Below are positions 12,119 to 23,153 of a stretch of DNA of 64,000 bases, one piece after another. Numbering within the stretch: the stretch's first letter is position 1; each line of letters starts with the position of its first letter. The stretch is taken from NCBI GenBank assembly GCA_038049695.1, contig CP142452.1:95425501-95489500 (forward strand), in the 5' to 3' direction. Both the position numbers and the translations under genes were made by a program. The DNA is from Cinnamomum chago. Lineage: Eukaryota > Streptophyta > Magnoliopsida > Laurales > Lauraceae. Below the pieces are notes generated by a model that did no database searches, was not told where the DNA came from, and saw only the letters and a program-made list of their open reading frames with translations.

Positions 12119-12625
12119 TTCACACATCCCACTCAGGGGACGTGTGTAAGATGCCACGTAGAGGGTCCAAACTCAAAGGTGCCTACCATTAAGGCCATGA
12201 TGTCCTCAAGAGAGAACTCCCCCTCTACAATATTTGATACTCTGCACGAGTTTGATCATGTAAACACATCCCTCTAGGGTTTACAATGGGCATCTAATTA
12301 CCTGAGGATGAAAAGTCTCTGATTCCAAATAGAGCAAGTATAGAACTTACTTTTGGATTCAGAAGTAATTCAAATCTGAATCCAAAACCATGCAAATAGA
12401 TCCCTACATTCAACCCGCATTTGGACGTTTCCTACAGCCCAAACAATCACCCAAGGTATGGGGACATTGGTACCATCTTTTGCACCCTAGCGAGGCCCCC
12501 AGAAATCATTGCTAAGCGTGCGGTAGACCTCACAATCAGAAGGAAATAAAAGACATTCCAACAAACAAGAGGATGATATTTTATGACCATTAGCTACATG
12601 CACACTTTCACATCCAGAGACCATA

Positions 12626-12983
12626 TTCTCCTAAAAGCAAGTTGCATATTGTGAATATGCAGTCCAACTGGTGGGGCTCACTTGGTGCATTCATATCACT
12701 GTGGATAGGATACATGAAAATGTCTCTTTATGGATAAGAATCATATGAAAATCACCTCCTTCAGACCATCCTAGCCCTTGATGTTCACAATGTTTAGATT
12801 TGATGATCTATTATGTGCGTGTATAATTCAATCCAACATCGAGTAAAAATTTGATGAGCATAAAAATAGGTATGATGATAGATCATGGGGGCATAAGAAT
12901 GTGAAAGATGATGCATTGATCAAAGGTGGGCCCAACTGGGCCCTATAGAGCTGGAATGCATATGCAGTACATTCGTAGGAGAA
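12626..12983. mobile_element. Possible MITE with TTCTCCTA termini
   Basis: The ends are inverted: TTCTCCTA...TTGCATAT at 12626-12649, and its counterpart at 12961-12983 (16 of 24 positions pair, read by eye). Scattered further pairing inside, such as GGG(C)TCAC. No coding potential. Confidence 0.4.
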
Positions 12984-13347
12984 GGTTCTCTTGGCTCATT
13001 AAAAGTATGAAACAACATTGTGTCCCTTCTGGATTTCAAGGATGTAACAGTTGCAAGCATTGAGAGCAGGACTGCAGGCAGGGACTTTCTAGAAGGTGAA
13101 TTTTTTCTAGTTTTTTTCCTCTTCCACTGTGACCTTTTTAAAAAAAAGAAAAAAAATTCTATTGATGTATTTTGTAATAGATGTTTTGTCCTTTTATTCT
13201 GTTGCTTTATCGGTAGTATAGACTATTGGAAACAAGGCATCCCACATTGCTCAAGTTCATTTTTAGAAGAGGCTTTATATGTGTTTACATTCTTATACTC
13301 TTTAAGAACTTTTGAAGACTTTTGTCATGAGCCCTATGCGCGCATTT

Positions 13348-13527
13348 GAGTCAGGCTTGACCCGGGGTGCTGGGTGTGGAAAACGTTTAATCGGGCGTAC
13401 TCCAAAAAAAAAATGTAAAATTTTATGGGCATTGGGTGTACTCCGAGTCAGGCTTGACCCGGGGTGCTGGGCCAGGAAAATGTTTAATTGGTACTCCAAA
13501 AAAATCTAAAATTCTGTGGGCATTGGT
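13348..13527. repeat. Tandem direct repeat, period 97 bp
   Basis: Two units start at 13348 and 13445. Each begins GAGTCAGGCTTGACCCGGGG and then shares TGCTGGG, AAAATGTTTAAT, GTACTCCAAAAAAA, TAAAATT and GGGCATTGG. The second unit is slightly shorter. Not coding. Confidence 0.75.
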
Positions 13528-14394
13528 TGGCCACTGTAATCTCGTGCTTGTATGCATGGTGATGAAACTATCTTCCCAAATTCAGAGGTAAACAAATTTC
13601 TATTAGCAGTGCTTATTAGCGAGAACTCCTCTTGCGTCACTTAAAATCATAGTCAACAGGCCAACACTCTCAATTGAAGGACAATACTTGGTCCTACAAT
13701 GCAACAATCGGCTATGCAGGAGCTACGCTTTCAGGCAATTCGTATCTTTAACATAACCAAATAAATAAAAACAGGTAAAGCACATCTATTGTATGCACTT
13801 GCACATTGCTTCATCCATGGTCATATGATTTTTAGGATCTGGCAATTGTGTTCATATTCACATCTGGGTACCAACAATACCCGATCATCAAACCATGGAA
13901 TTATTTATCACACTCACGCAAGTGGATACTATTCCAATTCCCTCGGATCATCATATAATTTCTCCATTCTGAGATTCAAGGAGCAATCTGATATATCAGG
14001 CTACTGCACCCAGTAAATCACATTAACAGCCTTGATGTTTCATAGTAAATACACTCTGTTTCAGTTGGTAGCCATGGAGAAATTGATTCAAGTTTTGCAG
14101 TTCTACTTGGTTGGTCGTACAGTGGAATATTGTGATGTGTTTGGAAGTATTTTACAGTAGCAAGCAACATCAACCAGTCCCTTGTGATCTGTCTATTGTC
14201 TACTAAAAGTTTCTCTGTGGGAGGTGTTTACTAATTGTTTCTAGTGAAACCCAAAAAATGTGATACATTTAGAGGCAAATGCAATGATGAGGACGAGCTT
14301 TGACAGTAGTTGGCCACTCAAGAATCCTCATTGTATGGTGGGATCTTCAGTTTCCAATTGTTTCTGTAAGAAGAATTGTAAAAGCCGAATCATG
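13528..14394. other. Intergenic, no gene recognised
   Basis: Ordinary AT-rich sequence up to the target-site duplication of the first solo LTR. Nothing further recognised. Confidence 0.4.
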
Positions 14395-14399
14395 ATCCT

Positions 14400-16802
14400 T
14401 GACACGACCCGAGCCCAAGATTATGATTAATCCGAGTTAATCCCGAGTCACGTCCCATACTTACTCCCGTGAACCTCAATCACCTTAAAATTCACAAGGG
14501 ATATCAAATATACATTATGCGGAAATATTCACAAATATACATTGCTTGTGTATGACAAAAATCCATTTACACTATATACAAACTAATCACTTGCCTATTT
14601 AAATACTACGCAATGATTAAAAGTGTAAAAACTCATTCCAGTCCATAACAAAGTTTCTTATCAAGTATTCATTGTGTTCCTTTCATTTCCATTCAACTAA
14701 TCTTCCTGTAGGAACCGGATTTGACGTCTCCGGTGGCACTGTGGTCTCTGAAGGACCAACAATGGCAGTTGTGCCTATAAGGTCATCAATAACACTATGA
14801 ATTTTACAATTCAGCAATGTATAAACAATTACATGATTTAACATGCTAATGATACATTCAATTCATCTAACTTACTAGTTCAACTTCAATTCAAATTTAT
14901 AATCAATAAGAGTCTTTTTATTTGGCAAACTACAATAGCATTTCACTTTCAATTCATATTTCATCTTCCATAATAGGAAGGATTTCCATCTTCCATACGG
15001 AAGGATTCATATCTTGTGGGACTTATCAGAATCTAAACCAGTGACAACTGATATCACCACGGAGTTCCGGAACACCCCAAATAATCTGCTGTAGCAGACA
15101 CAGCTCCAATGAGCTTACAGAAATCACCATGTAGTGCCAGACTCAAAAGTAACAATCCAACAATTCCGTTCCATTACAATTAACGGATATTTAATTTAAT
15201 TTCGATTTACAATCCAACTTGGATACAATTCAATGTTCCATTATCTAATACTAACCATTAGGATGTAATCCTCAGTTATTTAATGTACATGTTATTTTCG
15301 ATGACATCACAGTTTATATGAATTTTGTACATTACAATCCCCTTAATTGACATCCATGGTGATAAAACAACATTATTAGCCTTGAGATGATCAATAGGTT
15401 TTATCTTTCAAATTTAGAAAGACATTATGAAATTATAGCAATCTCACACAATCTATCAATGTATTAACAATTAGCTTTGAAAGCTCATATTAACTTTGGT
15501 TAACATATACTTCACTTTGGATCAAAATCCAAAAATAATATTTTATGAAAATATTAATAAATTTCTTACTTACTAATCGTACAATAATTAGTCTTTAAAC
15601 TAATTTTCATAGACCATTTATAATCCTAAAACCAAGATTGAACTCAAAAAGAACCAATTCTCACTGGACTCAAACTGGTTAAAGGACGTCCGATCGATCG
15701 GACCTGCAAGAAACCCAGTTGCAGAATCTTGAATTTGCTTTTCTTCCTTCCTCTTTCTTTACATTCAATTCATAACCTGCATATTCAAAATGGAACCTCC
15801 TATTTCCCCCATCAATAACCATCTCCATACACATCAAAATCACACTTCTATTCATCATACCATCCATTTAAACAATCTACAACTCAAATAAAATTCCGAA
15901 CATAAGGTCAAAACCAAGTTACAATAAAACTCAAGAAACACCATACTTATTAGCATATAAACACAAATCATTGTTTATACTTGCCTTTTTGTTGAGTTTG
16001 GTTCAAACCCCCTTTGTTTCAACCTCTATTTGATTCAAAGTCGCCAATCTCCAACCCTAATTCAAGAGTAAACCCAAAACACGAATCCTTCATGAGCTAT
16101 CTATGATAGATATTAATCCTAATCACACATGAACACTTGAAAAGCCAACACAAATCTAAACCACTTACTTGACAGCTTGTTCAATGGAAACATGAAATTT
16201 CCTTCAACCTTTGCTCCAAGAAAGCCAATCAACTTAGTGAAGAAGATGATGCACACAATCCTTCTCTTGAAAAACCTCAAATTGATCACAAGAAGAAAAA
16301 ATGAAGAAGACAGCTCTTAACCTCTCTCTTTCTCACTATTGCTAAGGAACTCACCGAATGAACATCTTCTAGGTTCATTTAGAACCTTATGGAATACAAT
16401 GGAATACACTTTTGCACAGAAACCCTACCTTTTCTACATATTTACAGTTTGAGTCAAATCAAAGCCCACTTGACTCATATAAAGTCAAACGAAAATGTGT
16501 GTATAATGAAAATCATTGTACTCGTTGCGATACACACGATGGTATCAAATTTCACCGCATTTGACAAAATACACATAAACTCGTATTTACAGAAAAATCC
16601 TTAATATCATCAATTTGAATCTAAAGTCAACTCAATTAAGGTAATCTCTTCCAAACTTGTTCATTATGCTTGATTCATCTATTCAAGACTAATTTGATCC
16701 ATTTCAATCATTAATCACTATTAAATCGACTAATCATGCTTAATATGCATTAATTGTGATTAATTAGAGTTAAATTTGATTAACTCAGGTTAGGGTGTAA
16801 CA
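14400..16802 (-). mobile_element. Solo LTR (2.4 kb), probably Ty3-gypsy type
   Basis: On the minus strand it runs TGTTACACCC ... GGGTCGTGTCA and is flanked by a perfect 5-bp target duplication, ATCCT at 14395-14399 and 16803-16807. It has no gag or pol frames and no internal second LTR. It shares both ends and internal words (for example TTGATACCA followed by TGTGTATC, near 16535 on the minus strand) with the element at 36143-38304, so they are one family. TG..CA ends, 5-bp duplication, length and the GGGTCGTG-CA terminus fit a gypsy LTR left by LTR-LTR recombination. The superfamily is an inference. It looks whole as a solo LTR. Confidence 0.82.
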
Positions 16803-16807
16803 ATCCT

Positions 16808-18028
16808 CTAAGAAGGTTTACCCATGGTGACCATAGTTGGTCTGCGACGTCACCGTAGTGCAGCCAACCATCCAGATCCGGAATCTTGTAAAGCATGTCA
16901 TGTGTACCATTGAAGTGTCTCCATCAATATAGAGAGTTTTCTGTAATGGTTATATGACAGTTAAATTAAAATACAACGGACCAGTTGAATTTTGAGATCC
17001 TTAGGTCACTTGTTATCTATCCGCATACAAGTTTCAGTTGATTGGGATTGTCATTGCAAGAAGACATTCTGCACATATTGCACCAAGGGTCCCCCATGAT
17101 CTAATAATCTGAACTGTCTACCAGGTGGACCATCATGCGGATGAGTTATGGACTAAAATTCATCAGACTCAATGTTGACCATCAATTGATTGAAATTCAC
17201 TTTAAGGAGCTGAAAAAAAGTAGTAACTAATCTACATTTGATGGGAAAATTCCACTTATCTTAAATAATGAGAAATCATATAGTTAATATGTTTTCTGAT
17301 CATAGACCACCTATCATACTACTCACCAGATTGATGGTTCGGATCCTCCCAGGAAACTAGGATGTATCTACAAAGTATTATTTTTTTCATGAGAGCTTCT
17401 TTATTTTGAGAATACTAACAAAGACAAGTGACTGTCGAGAAAGTAAAAGGAATTCTCAACGTGCAGTGGTACTTTTGATAAAGGAAACATCCAAGAAAGG
17501 CAAGCACAATGAGGGCAGATAGGAATTCTCATCCAGTGTGAGGACACATCGGTTGGGTTCCCACCAATTCAACGATTCCAGGCCCGGTCAACTATGATTG
17601 CATCCTCATATATATATATGGCCCCTTATACCCAACCAGTAAGCTTGCAGGCCAATCAGTACACGATCACAGTGTGGTCCACCAGCTGATCAATTGTAAT
17701 ACTAAATTGTAGCATACAAGTCCTCTGGGGATATGTTTCTCCCCACATATTTCGGTTGTAAGGAATCATTAAATAAAGCTAGAATGCATTCAAGTGATTC
17801 TCTGAAAGAGCCCTTGAAAACCCAAAAAGTGGAAACAATGAAAGGTTCCAAAGCCTCTCCCTTTGTGGGCAGACTCCAGTACGGCGACGCTGTATTGACA
17901 ATACCATGCATCTTCCCGCTCATCATACCAGCACATGCCACGTGGAACTTTTGTGTTGCAATTCATAACGAGTTTCCAGAGCATTTATAGCTTCGTTGGA
18001 CACAATAAGTTATTTCCCAATTTACCCC
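16808..18028. other. Intergenic, no gene recognised
   Basis: Contains only short open frames; an 85-codon plus-strand frame at 17733-17990 has no recognisable domain. A CACGTGG G-box word sits near 17938. Nothing supports a gene. Confidence 0.35.
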
Positions 18029-18031
18029 TTA

Positions 18032-18314
18032 GGGCCCGTTTGGTAATTTACTTTTAAAATAAAGTGGAGTGAAGTGAAATGAAAAGAATGAATAAAATAT
18101 AAGTAAGTTATGATGATATTTTGTTTTTAGTTGTTTGGAATGGAATATTTTTGACTTTTTGTATGGGAAAATGTAGATTTTTTGTCTTTTAGTGAGTAAA
18201 TGTAGTTGCTTTTTGACTTTTTTTGAAAAAGATGGAGGGAATTTTTGTAAAAAGTGTTTTTGATGGGATGTTTAACTTAACTTGACTTTATTAGTAAATT
18301 TATCAAACGGGCCC
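18032..18314. mobile_element. PIF/Harbinger (Tourist-like) MITE
   Basis: A 283-bp element with terminal inverted repeats GGGCCCGTTTGGTAATTTAC (left) and its near-perfect complement GTAAATTTATCAAACGGGCCC (right), flanked by TTA on both sides (18029-18031 and 18315-18317). The TTA target duplication and GGGCCYGTTTGG terminus are typical of Tourist-like MITEs. No coding frame inside. Confidence 0.82.
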
Positions 18315-18317
18315 TTA

Positions 18318-20894
18318 GAATTTTAATGGCTTGCCGACAGAGTTCAATTGATGACGGCAAATGGGGCCCCATAATATATAATACCATTATAACGGGCCCA
18401 TTTTTCCAAACCTATGCCCTGAAAAATATATCCTATTTCAATTGGAGCCCACTGAATTAGGTCATGATGCCGTTGCATAGATGCATAGCTTGGCATGACA
18501 GTTATGATCATAAATTTTAAGTTTTGGAAAAATAACGGGCCCCACTAGTTTTTTTTTTTTTTAAATGGTCTCATATAGTAGTGGAGCCTATTATTTTTCC
18601 AAAACTTCAAGAATTATTATTAGATCCAATGTCCCATGCCATATATCTATTTTAAACCACATCATGGATCCAACCCAGTGGTAGGCCAATATTGAAATAA
18701 AACGTGTTGGGTTTGGAAAGAAGATAAATCATCCCATTTGGTTGTATCTAATACAGTCCATTGTATATCTTAAATTCCAAATCAAATTAATTATCTGATA
18801 ATACTAAGCAAACTAAATATTATAATAAGTGAGTACAAATGTGATATTCTTGGTCTCAAATGAGCACTTAATTTTTTTTATTTTTACTTTATGCCTAATT
18901 TTGGGCTTGACCTATATTTCTTCATTAACAATATAGTTATTGAGTTACTATTATTTTTATTTATTAAAAATAACTTATAAAAATTAAAAGGACTTTTTTG
19001 TACATCGGAAAAAATATTTAAACAATTAATATGTAAAATCACTTTTTTGTCATTTTTATCAACTTTCGTAATTAGGTGCATTGTTAGATCCATAATTAAG
19101 AAATAAGAGATTAAGTGAGTCAATTTGACTGATTATGAAAATCAATTTGACTTGATGCAACTTGATTTCCAAAATAGCACATTTGTGAGGCAGACCCATA
19201 AAAATGATTTGAAAAGCAGATTGACTATGTTCAAAATCAAATTGTACAATAATGACTTTTCTTTTTCTATGTAAGTTCTGCATCAGAATGATTTTTAAAG
19301 TTGGACGGAACCACATTAGATTATCTTGAAAATCAAATTGCATCATGATGACTTATCCTTTTCTAACATGAGCTCATATTAGAATGATTTTGGAAATTAG
19401 ATTATTTCTATATAATTTGATTTTCAAAAGAGCACATCTATGAGGTAGACCCCACATCGTTTGATTTTGGAAATAAGGTTGATTTTGTGCAATTTGATTT
19501 TTAAAATAGCATATTTGTGAGGTTGGCACACATAAGCTTAGTTTTTAAATCGGACTACGCAATGAAGGTTTCTCTATTATTTAGGTGGGCCCACATCTAA
19601 AATTACTCTTTTTTTATTAGTTTTCATAATTTAATATATAATTAGAAAAATAACTATAAAATAAAGGGGGTGTGCGGGTTCCTCATAAATAAAAATGGGA
19701 GAGAAGTGATAAGATATACATGATAGAGGAAAGGATAGGATTTTAATCATAAAAAAATGTTGGGAGAGGGGCGACCAGAGATGCATGAGAGAGGAAGGGG
19801 TAAAATTGGAATGACGGTAAAATTGTGTTGGGTTGAGTTTGGAGGATGTAAACTCATAGCATCCTCGCTTCAGTAGTCCACGTGAAGAATTCTAATTGGA
19901 GGGGCAGGGCGCTGCACCATAATAAAATGCTGTGCGCTGCACTGTCGCCCAGCCCCTCTCTTTGATCTTGGAGACACCAAAAGGGCTTAAGATATCAATG
20001 TTCTTCCAAACATGTCTAATGTCTACATTACATAGAAAGAGGGGAACATGGCTTTTCCTTTCTTAATTCCCTCAATTTCCAGAATGGAGAGCATCAATTG
20101 ATTTCTAGAATCTCTCTAGCTACGTTTTCAATGCACATTTGAAGATCCTCATCTACTTTGTAGTCCTTCCAATGTAAATACCATTATTACTTTGTACAAG
20201 CCACAACCACCCTGTACTCCCCTCCCCAGACCCCCAGCAACAAAGACCAATCCAATAGTTAGCTTTACAACCCAACACTGCAAAAGAAAAAAGCAAGAGA
20301 CACAGGCCTTTGACCACATTTGAAAGTGCCTACAGAAATACAGTCTCTCCCAGCACCCACATGAGGAAGTGGACCCATTTGACCCAAACAGGTGAACCAT
20401 ACTCCCCATTCTGGATGGAGTATCCTGGCCCGGAATATCTGGTGGGGGCCTATTGGTTCAACAGATTTTTGGGTGATCCTGGCATTCAATTAGGTGGTTT
20501 AAAAATAGATGGTTAAGGGGTAAGGCTAAGGTCAATGATAAAGACCAAAAAAACCAGGTTCAGAATCTTTAGAAAACAATGGGGCATCAATTGTCAATGG
20601 TAATGATCTATTCAACTGTATGGGTCCTTGACCGGTGGGCCCACCACATATACGGCATCAACTATAAAATAGCCAGCTCTGGGAGATATAATTTATTAAC
20701 GTCTCAGCAAACGGTCTAAGATCCAGCTCAGGACCCTGCAGTAGTTTAACTGATACGAGGCATTGTAATGATACCCAACTGGAGCTTTTGCATAATGTAG
20801 TTGAGCCTCTTGCACTTTGGGCATGTGGGGCACGTGATTTGTTGATCCTGGACACCAATAAATGGGCCATGCTACATAAAAGATTGTGTTTCAA
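18318..20894. other. Intergenic DNA with degenerate repeats
   Basis: No gene recognised. It contains the degenerate repeat block at 19116-19540 and GC-richer stretches with 'gggcccac' words near 18540 and 20640. Short minus-strand frames at 20149-20489 overlap each other without recognisable domains. Confidence 0.35.
19116..19540. repeat. Degenerate direct and inverted repeat block
   Basis: Recurring words TTGATTTTCAAAATAGCACA and TTTGTGAGGYAGACCC appear at about 19165, 19425 and 19490. The reciprocal AAAATCAAATTG, then ATGACTTNTCYTTTTCTA, then AGAATGATTTT, appears at about 19230 and 19330. The arrangement is irregular, so this may be a decayed element or a short array. Confidence 0.5.
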
Positions 20895-21063
20895 AAGCAA
20901 TCTCTTATGGGAGAATCCTAGCCATCCAGCAGTTGAGCATTAATGGTTTTTAGTTCTACATAACAAGTGGAAAAGAACAAAATCCAGAAGCAATCTCTTA
21001 ATGGGAAGATCCTAATCTTCAAACAGTTGACCATTCATGATTTTCAGTTCTATATAACAAGTG
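20895..21063. repeat. Tandem duplication in the LRR gene promoter
   Basis: Two 76-bp units at 20895-20970 and 20988-21063 share AAGCAATCTCTTA, ATCCTA, CAGTTGA, AGTTCTAYATAACAAGTG. The downstream copy carries TATATAA where the upstream one has TACATAA. The duplication ends about 150 bp before the LRR start codon, so the proximal promoter has been copied. Confidence 0.75.
21050..21057 (+). promoter_or_regulatory. TATA box of the LRR gene
   Basis: CTATATAA at the end of the second promoter repeat unit, about 155 bp upstream of the start codon at 21213, which would give a 5' leader of roughly 120-130 nt. Confidence 0.55.
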
Positions 21064-21212
21064 TTTCCTTAACACTCCAAACACCTGCAGCAATTCTATT
21101 CATTTCTGTTTCTTCCTTCCCTTTTCATGTTCATTTCCTCAATAGTATGCTTTGCAAGCTCTTTACTCTCTTGAGTTAAAAATACTAAACTTCTCTTCCT
21201 AGCCACTTCAAG

Positions 21213-23153
21213 ATGCAAGCAAAGATGATATTTCTTTTGCTGTTGCATGTTATCATTGCCATTGCTGAGAGGAAGATCATTGTAGCTGATGGGTGCAGCC
21301 AGCAAGACCTGAAGGGCTTATTGAGTTTCAAGGCCGGAATACGCGTAGATACTTCTGGCCGATTAGCGACGTGGGTCGGCGACGACTGCTGCAAATGGAA
21401 AGGGATCACTTGCTACAATGGAACAGGGAGAGTGACCGAACTCCGGCTCCCGGGTTTCATCTCCGACGAAGAATTCTTCGGCCAGACCAAGATGGAAGGC
21501 CAGATATCGCCTTCCATAACGAATCTCACCTCTCTTCAAGTCATCGACCTCAGCGAGCTCATTGGTCTTGCAGGGTCTATCCCCACATCCATCGGTTTTT
21601 ACCTTCAGAAGCTCAAAAAGCTCCATCTCTATCGCAACAATCTCACTGGTCCAATACCCAGAAGCTTAGGTAAGCTCTCAATGCTGGAAGAGCTTCTCCT
21701 GAATGAAAATAGATTATCTGGGTCTCTCCCTAGGAGCCTTGGAATACTGGCAAATCTCAATACACTTTACCTATACTCAAACAGATTAACAGGTCCAATC
21801 CCTGATTCAATAGCCAATCTAGCCAAGTTGGAGAGATTGGATCTTAATAACAATCTTCTGACAGGAGTCATACCAGAGAAGATAGGTGAATTGCAAGGTT
21901 TGAAAGAGCTTATTCTCTCAAATAATCATTTGTCAGGAAAACTGCCATCTTCCATAGGAAACTTGACTGCTATTTCTGTTATGTACTTGGATTCCAACTT
22001 CCTTCAAGGGAAGATCCCGTTCCCATCAAGCTTTAATCAAATGCCTTCATTGAGCTTTCTCCGACTCCATGACAACTTCCTGAGTGGAATTATACCTCCT
22101 GCTTTTGGTGATCTTGCATCCCTCCAAAGAGTTTCGCTTGCGAATAACAAGCTCACTGGACCCATCCCTTCAAGTTTTGGAAATCTGACTTCTGTGAGTG
22201 AGATCTATCTTGAGGGAAACCGATTGTCCGGCCGGATCCCACCATCGATTGGTCGACTCCCTCGGCTCATGTTTTTCAATGCAGCATACAATCTGATTGA
22301 AGGGCCTCTGCCCCAAGAGATTTCTTCCCTCCAAAACCTTCAGTCCCTTGATCTGTCCTTCAACCGTCTGAATCTCTCTTCAATTCCACAATGGCTAGCT
22401 CAAATTCCGTCGCTCTCCCGAATTTCACTGGCTGGATGTGGAATTGAAGGAGAATTGCCTGAATTCTTGCAAAATATGCAGGGTCCCCTACTTGAATTGG
22501 ACTTATCAGTGAATCGTTTGACAGGGACTATCCCACTGTGGCTGGGGAGTTTAGATCAGCTCTACTCATTGAACCTATCAAGTAATTCACTTGTTTCCAA
22601 CATCCCTGACACAATTGCAAATTTGCGCGATCTGGGTGTTCTCGATCTTCACTCGAACCGGCTTACAGGAACCCTCTATCGGGTTTTCGAGATCGGTAGC
22701 AGGTTCCCAATAGGCTCATTGACGTATGTGGACCTCTCAGACAACCATTTCTCCAGTGGCATTGAGCGAATTGGCGAAGGATTGCAAGTTAGGATTGATT
22801 TTCTAAACTTATCGCAGAATTCTCTAACAGGCAGATTCCCAGGTTCAATCGGGAAGATGGAGTCATTGCAAGTACTAGATCTGAGCTACAATAAGCTGGG
22901 TTTCAGCTTGCCGGAAAGCCTGGCAAATGTAAGCACTTTGGAGAAGCTGAAATTGCAGCACAACCGTTTCACAGGGCAGATACCAAATGGTTTTTTGAAA
23001 CTCAAGGGTCTCAAGGAGCTGGATTTGTCTGATAATCTTCTTGTTGGGAAAATACCAGATGGGAAGCCGTTGAGCAGCTTCCCTGAGAGCTCTTTCTCTG
23101 GCAATAGAGGCTTGTGTGGGAAACCTCTTTCTCCATGTAGGCTTGGGATTTGA
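21213..23153 (+). CDS. Secreted leucine-rich-repeat protein (RLP/DRT100-like, no kinase)
   Basis: Intronless frame of 646 residues. An N-terminal signal peptide (MIFLLLLHVIIAIA) precedes an LRRNT_2-type cap (QQDLKGLLSFKAGI ... DDCCKWKGITC). About 20 plant-type extracellular repeats of the LxxLxLxxNxLxGxIPxxxG pattern follow, ending in the usual C-terminal cap SGNRGLCGKPLSPC. It stops directly after the cap: no transmembrane helix, no kinase. Such proteins act in the cell wall or apoplast as ligand-binding or co-receptor partners; some DRT100/PII-2-like members have roles in defence or symbiosis, but a specific role cannot be read here. Many N-x-S/T sites suggest glycosylation. The upstream promoter is duplicated. 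It is either a genuine soluble LRR protein or a receptor that lost its tail; the clean cap and stop favour the former. Confidence 0.92.
   Translation: MQAKMIFLLLLHVIIAIAERKIIVADGCSQQDLKGLLSFKAGIRVDTSGRLATWVGDDCCKWKGITCYNGTGRVTELRLPGFISDEEFFGQTKMEGQISPSITNLTSLQVIDLSELIGLAGSIPTSIGFYLQKLKKLHLYRNNLTGPIPRSLGKLSMLEELLLNENRLSGSLPRSLGILANLNTLYLYSNRLTGPIPDSIANLAKLERLDLNNNLLTGVIPEKIGELQGLKELILSNNHLSGKLPSSIGNLTAISVMYLDSNFLQGKIPFPSSFNQMPSLSFLRLHDNFLSGIIPPAFGDLASLQRVSLANNKLTGPIPSSFGNLTSVSEIYLEGNRLSGRIPPSIGRLPRLMFFNAAYNLIEGPLPQEISSLQNLQSLDLSFNRLNLSSIPQWLAQIPSLSRISLAGCGIEGELPEFLQNMQGPLLELDLSVNRLTGTIPLWLGSLDQLYSLNLSSNSLVSNIPDTIANLRDLGVLDLHSNRLTGTLYRVFEIGSRFPIGSLTYVDLSDNHFSSGIERIGEGLQVRIDFLNLSQNSLTGRFPGSIGKMESLQVLDLSYNKLGFSLPESLANVSTLEKLKLQHNRFTGQIPNGFLKLKGLKELDLSDNLLVGKIPDGKPLSSFPESSFSGNRGLCGKPLSPCRLGI

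Noticed and set aside
13020-13120. Open stretch FKDVTVASIESRTAGRDFLEG that looks exon-like, with an AG before and a GTGAAT after
   Set aside because: No neighbouring exons, no recognised family, and the downstream frame is low-complexity; it is too short to support a gene.
17733-17990. 85-codon plus-strand frame as a gene
   Set aside because: No recognisable domain, no splice partners or promoter, and overlapping open frames on the other strand.
20149-20489. Overlapping minus-strand frames (Cys- and Gly-rich) as a small secreted protein gene
   Set aside because: No signal peptide or family match; the frames overlap each other in different registers as expected by chance.
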